Of a stretch of DNA of 64,000 nucleotides, positions 36,466-45,381 are shown piece after piece. The notes under the pieces are model-generated. The model was not told the DNA's origin. It ran no database searches and saw only the letters and a list, made by a program, of their open reading frames with translations. The DNA is taken from the NCBI GenBank assembly GCA_900120395.1, contig LT635553.1, forward strand, positions 974,254 through 1,038,253, given 5' to 3'. Both the position numbers and the translations under genes were made by a program. Origin of the DNA: Porphyromonadaceae bacterium FC4 (GTDB taxonomy: Bacteria > Bacteroidota > Bacteroidia > Bacteroidales > Porphyromonadaceae). Within the stretch, counting starts at the first letter, position 1, and the number at the start of each line of letters is the position of its first letter.

Positions 36466-38547
36466 ATGAGCAATAACAAAAAAATAGAAGGTAAGATTGG
36501 GGTTCAGAGTGACAATATGTTCCCCATTATCAAGAAGTTTCTGTACAGTGATAATGAAATTTTCTTGAGAGAAATCGTGAGCAACGCTGTCGACGCGACA
36601 CAAAAACTGCGTACGCTATCCTCCAAGGGTGAGTATACCGGAGAGCTAGGTGACCTGAGGGTCGAGGTGAAGATTGATGGAGATAAGCTCATCATTAGCG
36701 ATTCCGGCGTCGGTATGACTGCTGAGGAGATCGACAAGTACATCAACCAGATAGCCATATCCGGAGCTGAAGAGTTTGTAGAGAAGCACAAGGATGATGC
36801 GGCATCAATTATCGGTCACTTTGGACTCGGATTTTACTCAGCCTTCATGGTTTCTAAGGAGGTAGAGATCTACACCCAAAGCTATGACGAGTCTGAGCCT
36901 AGTATGCGCTGGCGGTGCAAGGGGGATCCGGAGTTTGTCCTAGAGGAGGCAGAAAAGCGCCCCAGGGGTACCGATGTCATTCTGCATATAGATGAAGATA
37001 GTAAGGAGTTCTTAGATAAACTCCGGATCCGGACATTGCTTGAGAAGTACTGTCGTTTCTTGCCGGTCCCCATTGTATTTGGCAAGCAGACTGAGTGGAA
37101 GGACGGCGCGGAGGTGGAGACCGATAAGGATCTGGTCATCAATGAGACTCATCCACTATGGACTAGGACGCCAAGTGATCTGAAGGATGAGGACTATCAG
37201 CATTTTTATCAAATGCTGTACCCGATGAGCGACGAGCCGCTTTTCTGGATTCACCTTAACATTGACTACCCCTTTAACCTAACCGGAATTCTCTACTTCC
37301 CGCAGGTGAAGTCTAACCTGGACTTGCAGAAGAATAAGATCCAGCTCTTTTCCAATCAGGTCTTTGTGACCGACAACGTAGAGGGTATTGTCCCCGAGTT
37401 TTTGGGGCTCCTGCATGGTGTCCTAGACTCTCCGGATATTCCTCTGAACGTTTCAAGAAGTTATCTACAGTCTGATAATAACGTCAAGAAGATATCATCG
37501 TACATCACACGTAAAGTAGCAGACAAGCTGAGTGAGATCTTTAAGGAGGACCGTAAAACCTATGAAGAGAAGTGGCCTGCACTAGATCTGTTCGTGAAGT
37601 ATGGCATGTTGAGTGAAGAGAAGTTTTATGATCGTGCCGAGCAGTTTGTACTTCTACAGGATTCCGAAGACAAGCTTTATACCCTGGATGAGTACCGCAC
37701 GCTGATCTCTGGCGAACAGACGGATAAAGAGGGAAACGTTGTTTACCTCTATGCCGTAGATAGTGAGCAGCAGTATGCCTATATCAAGGATGCGAAAAAT
37801 AAGGGGTATAATGTCCTTTTGCTAAGAGGACCTCTGGATATTCACTTCATCAGCATGCTGGAGCAGAAGGTAGCTCAGTCTCGCTTTGTCCGTGTAGACA
37901 GCGACACACTGGATAACCTGATCCCAAAGGAGCGTGACAAGCAGGACGAAGTGGAGGTGACACCGGAAGAAGAGGCACTGCTGATATCCCTTTTTGACCA
38001 ACAACTCCCCTCTCAATCAGATAGCCAAATGCTAAGTGTGCAAGCATCTCACCAAGGAAAAGACGCCAAGCCTTTGATCGTGGTCCAGAGTGAGTACATG
38101 CGTCGGATGAAAGATATGGCGCAGATGCAGCCCGGTATGCAGATGTATGGTGCAATGCCGGATAGCTATGTGCTGAAGCTCAACCTCGATAATCCAACCA
38201 TCAGAGGTATCGCAGTTGTCTTTAATAACAATGCATCGGCAGAAGAAGAGAAAAAGCTCCGGGGCGATAAAAAGGGCTATCAAGCACGAATGGAGGCCAT
38301 ACAACAGCAGCTCAATGATGAAGGGCTTGATGATGCAACAAAGGCTACTCTGAAAAAAGACAAGGAAGAGACACAAGCAAAGATTGCTGAGCTTAATGCG
38401 AGCATCAATGAACTATACAAGAACTTTGGAGACGACCATGCTGTGATTGCTCAGCTCATAGATCTCGGACTTCTGTCAAGTGGATTGCTAAAGGGCGAGG
38501 CACTGGATACTTTTGTCACCAGATCAATGAAGATGTTGAAAAATTGA
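36466..38547 (+). CDS. htpG: Molecular chaperone HtpG (Hsp90)
   Basis: A 693-residue Hsp90. The N-terminal ATPase domain shows the nucleotide-site motifs FLREIVSNAVDATQKL (about residues 34-49), ISDSGVGMTAEEI and IGHFGLGFYSAFMV; the middle domain has YFPQVKSNLDLQKNKI and LPLNVSRSYLQ-like PLNVSRSYLQSD. The C-terminal dimerisation region contains a long charged coiled stretch (about 600-650). Substrate proteins cannot be read from sequence. Monocistronic, preceded by repeat copy 5. Confidence 0.96.
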   Translation: MSNNKKIEGKIGVQSDNMFPIIKKFLYSDNEIFLREIVSNAVDATQKLRTLSSKGEYTGELGDLRVEVKIDGDKLIISDSGVGMTAEEIDKYINQIAISGAEEFVEKHKDDAASIIGHFGLGFYSAFMVSKEVEIYTQSYDESEPSMRWRCKGDPEFVLEEAEKRPRGTDVILHIDEDSKEFLDKLRIRTLLEKYCRFLPVPIVFGKQTEWKDGAEVETDKDLVINETHPLWTRTPSDLKDEDYQHFYQMLYPMSDEPLFWIHLNIDYPFNLTGILYFPQVKSNLDLQKNKIQLFSNQVFVTDNVEGIVPEFLGLLHGVLDSPDIPLNVSRSYLQSDNNVKKISSYITRKVADKLSEIFKEDRKTYEEKWPALDLFVKYGMLSEEKFYDRAEQFVLLQDSEDKLYTLDEYRTLISGEQTDKEGNVVYLYAVDSEQQYAYIKDAKNKGYNVLLLRGPLDIHFISMLEQKVAQSRFVRVDSDTLDNLIPKERDKQDEVEVTPEEEALLISLFDQQLPSQSDSQMLSVQASHQGKDAKPLIVVQSEYMRRMKDMAQMQPGMQMYGAMPDSYVLKLNLDNPTIRGIAVVFNNNASAEEEKKLRGDKKGYQARMEAIQQQLNDEGLDDATKATLKKDKEETQAKIAELNASINELYKNFGDDHAVIAQLIDLGLLSSGLLKGEALDTFVTRSMKMLKN

Positions 38548-38627
38548 TGCTCTTGTCGGAGGCTATTATGTTTTGTTTCTGTGTGAAGAGGACACCGTAA
38601 AGAGGCCGTGATGGTCTGCTCTGATCT

Positions 38628-38657
38628 CTGAGGTAAGCTAAACTTTAGTTACCTTTG
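38628..38657 (+). promoter_or_regulatory. Candidate promoter of the Crp/Fnr-like gene
   Basis: CTG (38628-38630; TTG expected), 19-base spacer, TACCTTTG (38650-38657), 30 bases before the ATG. Confidence 0.45.
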
Positions 38658-38687
38658 TGGTGATTGATGAGGTGAATCTCTTAGCTA

Positions 38688-39422
38688 ATGAACTCAGAAG
38701 CAAATAATTATTCCCCGACAAGTAATGTACACATGGGACAGGCTGCTGCTCCTCATGTGTCTAAAATAATGCCAGAGCTTTGGGCTCTCCTCACCGATAT
38801 GGAGCGTGAGAGCCTGATGCTCTGGTGTCGTATTGTACATGTAAAAAAGGATGATGTGATCTTTGAGGATAATAAGATGCCGGATCACATTTATGTCCTG
38901 CATGAGGGACAGGTAAAACTTACTCAAACAAGAGAGCGTACTCAGATTGTCCAACTGGTTAGCTCCTCGGACTATTTTGGGCATGTGCCTTTCCTTACAG
39001 GAGTGGAGGGAGGACTTCGAGCTGTAGCCATTGAGGATTCAGTTATATGTTCCTACCCTGTCCTATACCTGGAGTCTATCTTAAGCGCTAATCCAAGTGC
39101 CGGTTATTTTTTCCTCAAAGAGCTTTCAGCGCGATTGTGGCGAAACTATAGACTACTTATGTCACTTACCCAAAAGCACTTGAGAGGTAGATTGGCGGAC
39201 GCTATTCTACTCTTGAGAGATACCTTTGGAGTGGAAGCGGATGGTGTCACGCTGAAAGCTAAATTTTCTAGGGCTGACCTATCCGAGCTATGCAATATGA
39301 ATAGGGGAAATGTCACACGTACGCTACGTGAGATAGAGCTGGAGGGTGCGTTGTCCCGCAGTGGCCGAAAGATCAAAATAAATGACCTCGAACTGTTGCA
39401 CGAGATAAGTAAGCTTGGATAG
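38688..39422 (+). CDS. Crp/Fnr-family transcriptional regulator
   Basis: A 244-residue regulator. A cyclic-nucleotide-binding fold at about 35-145 (DHIYVLHEGQVKLTQ, VPFLTGVEGG) joins through a dimer helix to a C-terminal winged helix with FSRADLSELCNMNRGNVTRTLREIELEGALS, the recognition helix. The cAMP-contacting Arg/Ser pair of E. coli Crp is not evident and there is no Fnr-type N-terminal cysteine cluster, so the signal is unknown. A MATE exporter gene starts 11 bases later, so the pair is probably one operon and the regulator may control it. Confidence 0.88.
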   Translation: MNSEANNYSPTSNVHMGQAAAPHVSKIMPELWALLTDMERESLMLWCRIVHVKKDDVIFEDNKMPDHIYVLHEGQVKLTQTRERTQIVQLVSSSDYFGHVPFLTGVEGGLRAVAIEDSVICSYPVLYLESILSANPSAGYFFLKELSARLWRNYRLLMSLTQKHLRGRLADAILLLRDTFGVEADGVTLKAKFSRADLSELCNMNRGNVTRTLREIELEGALSRSGRKIKINDLELLHEISKLG

Positions 39423-39433
39423 GAGAAAAGCAA

Positions 39434-40816
39434 TTGGCAGCTACAAATGAGAATCCACAGGGAGCCCATCTACTAGGGACCGAACCTATCGGGAAACTCC
39501 TCAGACACTATGCTTTGCCTGCAATCGTAGGAAGTGTAGTGAATGTGTTGTACAACGTAGTGGATCGCATATTCATCGCCCAAGGGGTGAGTAGCTTAGC
39601 TCTATCCGGACTCGCTGTTACGTTGCCTGTAATGACATTTGTCCAAGCCTTTAGTATATTAATTGGAGCGGGTGCTGCTTCTAGGATCTCAATCTTGCTA
39701 GGACAAAAGAAACGTGATGAAGCTGAGAATCTACTTGGAAATGCTTTTTTGCTCAGTATTATATCTAGTGCAACAGTGATTACCGGCTGTATGATCTTCA
39801 TCAGGCCGATGCTCCTTCAGTTTGGCGCATCTGAAGCATCCTTGCCTTATGCTTTGGACTATTTGGCAATCGTACTACCCGGTAACATCTTTGCCAATAT
39901 CACCTACTCATACAATGCGGTCATGCGATCGACCGGGTACCCCAAGAAGGCGATGTATACGATGCTGATAGGAGCTGTGCTTAACTTTATCTTGGATCCG
40001 ATCTTTATTTTTGGTTTTGGGTGGGGAATCCAAGGAGCTGCGATCGCTACAGTGATTAGCATGGTTATTGGTATGATTTGGGTTCTCCGTCACTTCCTGA
40101 GTAAGGACTCCCTATTACAGATCAGGCCTAAGTACTTTAAGCTCCATAAGCGCTACGTGCTGAGTATCCTTTCAATTGGCGTGTCACCATTTATGGTCCA
40201 GTTGCTCGCTAGCTTGGTGAATGTGATAAAGAACGCATCACTGTATAAGTATGGTCAGCTTTCACCAATAACAGAGTACAGTGGTGACATGGCTGTTGCT
40301 TCTATGGGAATAGTCAGCAGTATAGCTATGCTGATATTGATGGTGACGTTTGGTATATCCCAGGGAATACAGCCAATCATCGGATACAACTATGGAGCAG
40401 CAAACTATGCACGTGTGAAAAAGACCTTTAAGTTAGCAGCCGCATTCAATGTTTCACTGGGACTAATAGGGACGCTTATGGCAGTATTTATTCCCAATCT
40501 TTTGGCACGGATATTCACGCAAGACCCTCACTTGATCAGTGTCAGTGCCACGGCTATTTCCGTGGAGATTATGGCTATGTGGGCAGTAGGGTTTCAGATT
40601 ACTAGTGTTCAGTTCTTTCAGAGTATAGGTAAGGCTTGGCGCGCCATGATCCTTAGCTTTTCGAGACAAGCGATCTTTTTGATTCCACTCCTTTTGATAC
40701 TGCCACGGTTTTATGGGATCATGGGCGTATGGGCTGCATCACCTGTTGCGGATGTCTTGTCAGCTTCACTATCAGTCATTTTTGTGACTGTTTACTTCAA
40801 GAAAAGACTCAAGTAA
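39434..40816 (+). CDS. MATE-family efflux transporter
   Basis: A 460-residue 12-helix transporter of the MATE superfamily, exporting cationic drugs or metabolites in exchange for Na+ or H+. Seen: LLRHYALPAIVGSVVNVLYNVVDRIFIAQG at the start of the first bundle and ATVISMVIGMIW and GISQGIQPIIGYNYGAA in the second. The likely start is TTG at 39434, with AGGAG 8 bases before it; no ATG precedes the first membrane helix. It follows the Crp-like gene by 11 bases and the metallophosphoesterase starts 1 base after its stop. Confidence 0.9.
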   Translation: MAATNENPQGAHLLGTEPIGKLLRHYALPAIVGSVVNVLYNVVDRIFIAQGVSSLALSGLAVTLPVMTFVQAFSILIGAGAASRISILLGQKKRDEAENLLGNAFLLSIISSATVITGCMIFIRPMLLQFGASEASLPYALDYLAIVLPGNIFANITYSYNAVMRSTGYPKKAMYTMLIGAVLNFILDPIFIFGFGWGIQGAAIATVISMVIGMIWVLRHFLSKDSLLQIRPKYFKLHKRYVLSILSIGVSPFMVQLLASLVNVIKNASLYKYGQLSPITEYSGDMAVASMGIVSSIAMLILMVTFGISQGIQPIIGYNYGAANYARVKKTFKLAAAFNVSLGLIGTLMAVFIPNLLARIFTQDPHLISVSATAISVEIMAMWAVGFQITSVQFFQSIGKAWRAMILSFSRQAIFLIPLLLILPRFYGIMGVWAASPVADVLSASLSVIFVTVYFKKRLK

Positions 40817-40817
40817 T

Positions 40818-41894
40818 ATGCTGTTCTCGATAGTTGGTTTCCTATTGTTCGGAACGTTATATGTGCTAGTTCTGCGTAGGGTGTTTCCTCCTAAGTCCTT
40901 TGTGCGTGGGGCGTTATTAGGAGGGTTCCTTTTGATCGTCTTGGTTTGGCTCATATGGTTGGTGCTACGGTTGAGTGGGGTGACTGACATCCGAGCTTTA
41001 CCATTTACCAACTTTCTGGTGGGGCTTTCGGTCTTCCTTTTTTTCTATCTCCTGATAGATCTGATTGCATCGCTATTTGTCAAAAACCGAGCAGAGCTCA
41101 TCCGAAGATATGCTTTTTGGTTACTCATTCCTATCACGGTTACAGCAGCATTCATTGGACACAAAAATACGGTCGAGCCAAGAGTAACACGGTACGAAGT
41201 GCACATGCCGAAAGTAGCAGGTCTGGATACCCTACGTGTGTTGTTGGTATCCGACATACATATAGGTGATATTATTCGAGCAGAAAATGCCAGAAGGCTG
41301 GATAGTCTGGCAAAAAGGGAAACCCCAGATATATTATTACTGGGAGGGGATATGATTGATCGTGATCCGAAGTATGCTCGTGACCCGGAAATGATGCGAC
41401 TTGTCAGAGAACTAACCGAAAGACAAGATACGTACTTAGTCCTAGGCAACCATGAGTATTACTCTGACTTGGGTGAGAAGATCAAGTGGGCAGGAGAAAT
41501 GGGAACACTCTTGCGAGACAGTGTTGTTGAGATTTATCCCGGACTATACCTGATAGGAAGAGACAGCCATACCAATGATGAGCGCATACCACTAAATGAC
41601 CTGATGAGTCGGGTCCCCACAGATGCTGCTACCATTCTCCTACAGCATGAGCCTCTAGCCCTTGATGAAATTAGGGCAAGTGGTATTGATCTTAGCCTTC
41701 ATGGTCACACGCACAACGGTCAAGTATTCCTCTTTTGGCCGCTTGTTGCTTTAGCTCACGAGCGTACGTATGGCAAGTGGAGCAGAGGCACGACTACGCA
41801 TATTGTTAGCTCCGGATTTGGCGTCAGTACGTCCACGTTACGTATTGGGAGTCACTCAGAGATCGTGATGTTGACGCTCGTATTCGACAAATGA
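40818..41894 (+). CDS. Membrane-anchored metallophosphoesterase
   Basis: A 358-residue protein with about four N-terminal transmembrane segments (residues 2-20, 28-50, 62-90, 98-115) and a calcineurin-like phosphoesterase domain holding all the family motifs: VSDIHIGD, LGGDMIDRD, LGNHEYY, LQHEP and LHGHTHNGQ. The layout is that of YaeI-like phosphodiesterases; relatives act on lipid or envelope phosphates (e.g. UDP-diacylglucosamine), but the substrate here is unknown. It is third in the Crp-MATE-phosphoesterase group. Its last 39 bases overlap the 3' end of the convergent rfbC. Confidence 0.88.
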   Translation: MLFSIVGFLLFGTLYVLVLRRVFPPKSFVRGALLGGFLLIVLVWLIWLVLRLSGVTDIRALPFTNFLVGLSVFLFFYLLIDLIASLFVKNRAELIRRYAFWLLIPITVTAAFIGHKNTVEPRVTRYEVHMPKVAGLDTLRVLLVSDIHIGDIIRAENARRLDSLAKRETPDILLLGGDMIDRDPKYARDPEMMRLVRELTERQDTYLVLGNHEYYSDLGEKIKWAGEMGTLLRDSVVEIYPGLYLIGRDSHTNDERIPLNDLMSRVPTDAATILLQHEPLALDEIRASGIDLSLHGHTHNGQVFLFWPLVALAHERTYGKWSRGTTTHIVSSGFGVSTSTLRIGSHSEIVMLTLVFDK

Positions 41895-42410
41895 AGGATG
41901 CTTCAGATCTTTCTCTGAAAGAATAATATCCCTCTCCGGAATAGGCCATTTGATATTGAGCGTCTCATCGTTCCAGATTATTCCACCTTCTGCTTCGGGG
42001 TGGTAGTATTCGTCGCATTTGTAGTGTAGCGTGACTTTATCACTCAAAGCAACAAAGCCGTGTGCCAGTCCTTTGGGGATAAACAGCTGTCGATGAGTGT
42101 GGTCATTGAGCTCTACAGCTATGTGTTTGCCGTAGGTCTCGGAGTCAGGCCTTAGATCAACTGCGACATCGAGTATTTGCCCATGCAGTACCTCTATAAG
42201 TTTGGCTTGGGCATAGGGCGGATTTTGAAAGTGTAGCCCTCGTAGGACTCCATATGAGGACTGGGATATATTATCTTGTACAAAGGTAGTGTTGGTGACT
42301 TCCTTGTACCGCTCTTCGGAGTATGACTCGAAAAAAAAGCCACGGGTATCTCCAAATACCTGTGGCTCTATGATTATTACTCCCGATATTTCAGTAGGGA
42401 TTACATTCAT
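41856..42410 (-). CDS. rfbC: dTDP-4-dehydrorhamnose 3,5-epimerase
   Basis: A 184-residue cupin epimerase in dTDP-L-rhamnose synthesis, providing sugar for LPS or capsule. Seen: GDTRGFFFESYSEERY, QDNISQSSYGVLRGLHFQ with the catalytic His, VAVDLRPDSETYGKH and FIPKGLAHGFVAL. The start at 42410 (MNVIPTEISGV) matches the family; the open frame to 42542 crosses into the DUF4270 gene. rfbA, rfbB and rfbD are not in the window. It ends within the convergent phosphoesterase gene (39-base overlap). Confidence 0.94.
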   Translation of the reverse strand: MNVIPTEISGVIIIEPQVFGDTRGFFFESYSEERYKEVTNTTFVQDNISQSSYGVLRGLHFQNPPYAQAKLIEVLHGQILDVAVDLRPDSETYGKHIAVELNDHTHRQLFIPKGLAHGFVALSDKVTLHYKCDEYYHPEAEGGIIWNDETLNIKWPIPERDIILSEKDLKHPSFVEYERQHHDL

Positions 42411-42420
42411 AAGACGTGGT

Positions 42421-43875
42421 CTAAAAAGGGCTGCCACTCCGGCGTTTAGTGATGTATACCTTGAAGTGTTTGTTGGTCTTCGAGTTGGTTTTGAACTTAA
42501 CGGCAGACGGGAGCACCTCGTTTGATACAGATGAGGAGACACCGGTGTTTTGTCTTCTGTTGTCCGTAGCCACAGTCCTTTCTATGGGGACTATTACGAC
42601 CTTTAGGTCTGTATCAGGGTGTGCTTTGATATGCTCTGTGATTACCGTTGAGATGTTGCCAAACGTATAGGAGGTCGCTCCAGAGATATTGGATGACCCT
42701 ATATAGGTGGTGTACGGTGCATTGAGCTCCGTATGCTCTTTTTCAAAGAAAGACTGCAGACTGTCCTTCGGCAATAAAAGCAGGTAGTCAGGAGTTGTTA
42801 GCGAGTATGTCCCTTGAGCATTCGCCTCACCCACTATGGTCAGGGGTGTGGCATTGAGTTGCTTCACAAATCCGGGTTCCTCTTTCAGAAGCTTTGCGAT
42901 TTGAGTAGTCGGGACTGTGATCTCAGTGAATACACCGGCAGGAGATTTGACATACGTATACTCGCCACTTGCCGCCTTGGCCAGCAGCTCGTCCAGGCTA
43001 TCATTACCATAGCGTGATATTTGAGGCACTTCAGAGGTGTGGCTAAGCTCCTGTATATGCGTAGATACTTTGACTGTATCGATTGTAGTACCGTCTTTCT
43101 TGTAGACGGTATCCTTGTATTGGTAATAAAAAGAAAGTGCAGTCTTAGATATCTTGAGGACATTTCCCTTACCGGCACTGCTTGTTAGGTATATGCCCGG
43201 AAAATACTTTGTGAAGTTTTCTTGACTTGCAAATATAGGATCATTGCTTCTTGATTTGTCGTACAGATCTTGCCCAATATTTGGGTGTAGTTCGTCAAGC
43301 GGTATTTGTACCACCCGCATGCTGCCGATCGTGTCGGTTCCACGCTCGGCGATATAGGACTGCTCACCAAGTTTTATATCCGACAAGTATTCACTCACAT
43401 CCCCCATGGAGTACTTGGAGTGTGGTAGCGACTTTGCCAGTTTGTACGCCTCTACCTGCATTGGCTGCTGCTTGTCTCCGGTAAATTGTTCGTAGTAGAG
43501 GGTAATGAAGGTGGAGTCAATCTTGTGGTTTAGGGGCGTTTCTCTAAACTTGAATCCCGCAGGCACATAGAGCTGAGTCAAGTATTCTGTACGAATACCT
43601 CCATATTCGGGATTGGGAATGTGTCCCAGATAACTGTAAGAGGACCGAACATAGATATTATTCCATGTTATATCGCCCTCGCTCACTGCCGCTCCATCTA
43701 CGTTGGCAGAAATTGTAGCATACTCCAGCGGTAGTTCGTGCTCTTCGACTTCAAACTTCGTGTAGTCCGGTACCACAGAAACACCGACACTGTCATTACG
43801 GCTATCGCATGCTCCCAGTAGGGCTGCTATCCCAAGTATAAGGGCTGTCCCGACTCTTCTTCGATTATAGATCAT
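42421..43875 (-). CDS. DUF4270 family lipoprotein
   Basis: A 484-residue predicted lipoprotein. The signal peptide ends in a lipobox (ALLGAC, lipidated C23), followed by a large beta-rich extracytoplasmic domain of the Bacteroidetes DUF4270 family, with QLYVPAGFKF, GIYLTSSAGKGNVLKI and IVPIERTVATD. The function is unknown; a T9SS- or envelope-related role is often suggested for the neighbourhood only. It lies between the starch synthase-like gene and rfbC, 10 bases ahead of rfbC. A -7 box TACCTTTG (minus, 43951-43944) is upstream without a clear -33 box. Confidence 0.8.
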   Translation of the reverse strand: MIYNRRRVGTALILGIAALLGACDSRNDSVGVSVVPDYTKFEVEEHELPLEYATISANVDGAAVSEGDITWNNIYVRSSYSYLGHIPNPEYGGIRTEYLTQLYVPAGFKFRETPLNHKIDSTFITLYYEQFTGDKQQPMQVEAYKLAKSLPHSKYSMGDVSEYLSDIKLGEQSYIAERGTDTIGSMRVVQIPLDELHPNIGQDLYDKSRSNDPIFASQENFTKYFPGIYLTSSAGKGNVLKISKTALSFYYQYKDTVYKKDGTTIDTVKVSTHIQELSHTSEVPQISRYGNDSLDELLAKAASGEYTYVKSPAGVFTEITVPTTQIAKLLKEEPGFVKQLNATPLTIVGEANAQGTYSLTTPDYLLLLPKDSLQSFFEKEHTELNAPYTTYIGSSNISGATSYTFGNISTVITEHIKAHPDTDLKVVIVPIERTVATDNRRQNTGVSSSVSNEVLPSAVKFKTNSKTNKHFKVYITKRRSGSPF

Positions 43876-43974
43876 CTGCTGTATCTCCTGTTGCTATCTT
43901 CTAAACTCTTTATGTGCTCTTAGGTTTCTGAGCGACTGACCAGCAAAGGTAGCCATTTCCTATGAAAGTATTGG

Positions 43975-44799
43975 CTACTCTTCCTGTTTGGAGTTGCCTT
44001 TCAGCAGTTCGTCGTATAAGTTGGATATCGCTTCCAGCGACTCCTCTACGGGCAAGTACTCCAGGACATTGACATCCTCAAACTCCTTTGCCCACTCTAC
44101 AACATCATTACTTATTTCCTGAGTGCCAAAGACGATACCGTCAATAAAGTGAAAGATCAGCTTAGTTAGTTCCTCGCGTGTCAGAGGCGCTCCATCCAGT
44201 AGCTCATGGGTGATCCCATCGTACTTGAGTACCTCGGTGAGGTTTTCACCAAAGGGAACCTCCGGAGTCATGTCGTAGACCGAAAACACCAGTTTTGCAC
44301 CCGATAGTGCGGGGTCGTCTTTGAAAAGAGTCTTGAGGTACAGTGGCGCTAAGCCCGAAAACCACCCTTGGCAGTGGATGACATCAGGTACCCAGCGGAG
44401 TTTCTTGATGGTTTCAAAAACCCCTCTGATAAAGAAAACAGCTCTCTGTACGTTGTCTTCATAGAGTTCACCTGCTTGATCCCTAACGGTCCCTTTTCTC
44501 GCAAAAAGGTCATCGTTGTCGATGAAGTAGACCTGCATCCTCTGAGGAAGTAAGCTCGCTACTTTCACAATGAGCTGATGTACGCGATCGTTGACCGTGA
44601 GGTTGACGCCGGATAACCGAATCACCTCATGCAGTTGGTGCCTACGCTCATTGATCGTACCGTAGTTGGGCATAAATACACGGATGTCGTCTCCGTGTTC
44701 CAACATATCTAGGGGAAGGAGTTGAGATTGGTCGCTTACGCTTTCCTCTACATATGGAGAAATCTCTTGAGCAATGTACAGTATTTTTCTTTTTGTCAT
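43975..44799 (-). CDS. Short glycogen/starch synthase-like protein (GT5 N-terminal domain only)
   Basis: A 274-residue protein matching only the N-terminal GT5 starch-synthase catalytic domain (FMPNYGTINERRHQLHEVIRL, RMQVYFIDNDDLF, PDVIHCQGWFSGLAPLYL). Full glycogen synthases are about 480 residues, and the usual ADP-glucose-binding KxGGL segment is replaced by SVSDQSQLLP near residue 22. The short form is known in Bacteroidales near panC and DUF4270, so it is not a local truncation; its activity is unclear and it may work with another glycosyltransferase. A -7 box TACCTTTG (minus, 44870-44863) lies 64 bases upstream. Confidence 0.78.
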   Translation of the reverse strand: MTKRKILYIAQEISPYVEESVSDQSQLLPLDMLEHGDDIRVFMPNYGTINERRHQLHEVIRLSGVNLTVNDRVHQLIVKVASLLPQRMQVYFIDNDDLFARKGTVRDQAGELYEDNVQRAVFFIRGVFETIKKLRWVPDVIHCQGWFSGLAPLYLKTLFKDDPALSGAKLVFSVYDMTPEVPFGENLTEVLKYDGITHELLDGAPLTREELTKLIFHFIDGIVFGTQEISNDVVEWAKEFEDVNVLEYLPVEESLEAISNLYDELLKGNSKQEE

Positions 44800-45106
44800 G
44801 GATGTCAGTTCAGTTAGTCACACGTCGCTTTAGATGACGGGATACTTCATTATCGTCTCTCTCAAAGGTACCAAAAAAAAAGGACTTCTCCTTTGGCACC
44901 TACGCTTCAAAGGATACTCTTCACGCTGATCGCTTGTACTTGTCTCAATGCCAAATACAGTGATTTAGTTTGCTCCTTTTTCGCTGTTTGTAGTTACAAC
45001 TCACCAATGGTCCAGTACCAATCAAACCTAAACAGAACTCCTGTCAACCAAATATCAAAACACACTCCCGGAGTGCCCACTTTTTAGTACACGTTACCAG
45101 GCAAAA

Positions 45107-45194
45107 GTTTCACGGATAGTAGCAAAATCTTTCCAGTAGGAAAGAGAACGGTTTGACGGATAGAAGCAAAAGGTTTCCAGTAGGAAACTTTTTT
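45107..45194 (+). repeat. Interspersed double-hairpin repeat, copy 6
   Basis: First unit begins AGTTTCACGGATAG (as in copy 2), second TTTGACGGATAG, with a perfect second hairpin GTTTCCAGTAGGAAAC. Just upstream ACTTTTTAGTACACGTTACC (45079-45098) resembles the outer end of copy 3 (ACTTTTTTCAGTACACGTCA), which suggests remains of a second element. It lies in the divergent gap 44800-45381 between the starch synthase and gltX genes. Otherwise the gap holds only a -7-like TAACTTTG (45335-45342) before gltX. Confidence 0.9.
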
Positions 45195-45381
45195 GCTTTC
45201 AGGCAACCGTCTTCAAGCTGTTTGCAAATATCTATTTATCAACCGCATACAAAATTAAGTGCTGTGACATTATCCAAGAGTCTATGTTCGCAGTGGTTTT
45301 ACCGTAGAGTTAGCACAATATGAGTTCGTTTTGTTAACTTTGCCCTTGTTATGTCAACATCAAAATAATATAAGACGAGAT

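Noticed and set aside
44893-45087. 64-codon frame in the gap before gltX
   Set aside because: No ribosome-binding site or protein-like pattern, and it ends close to repeat copy 6.
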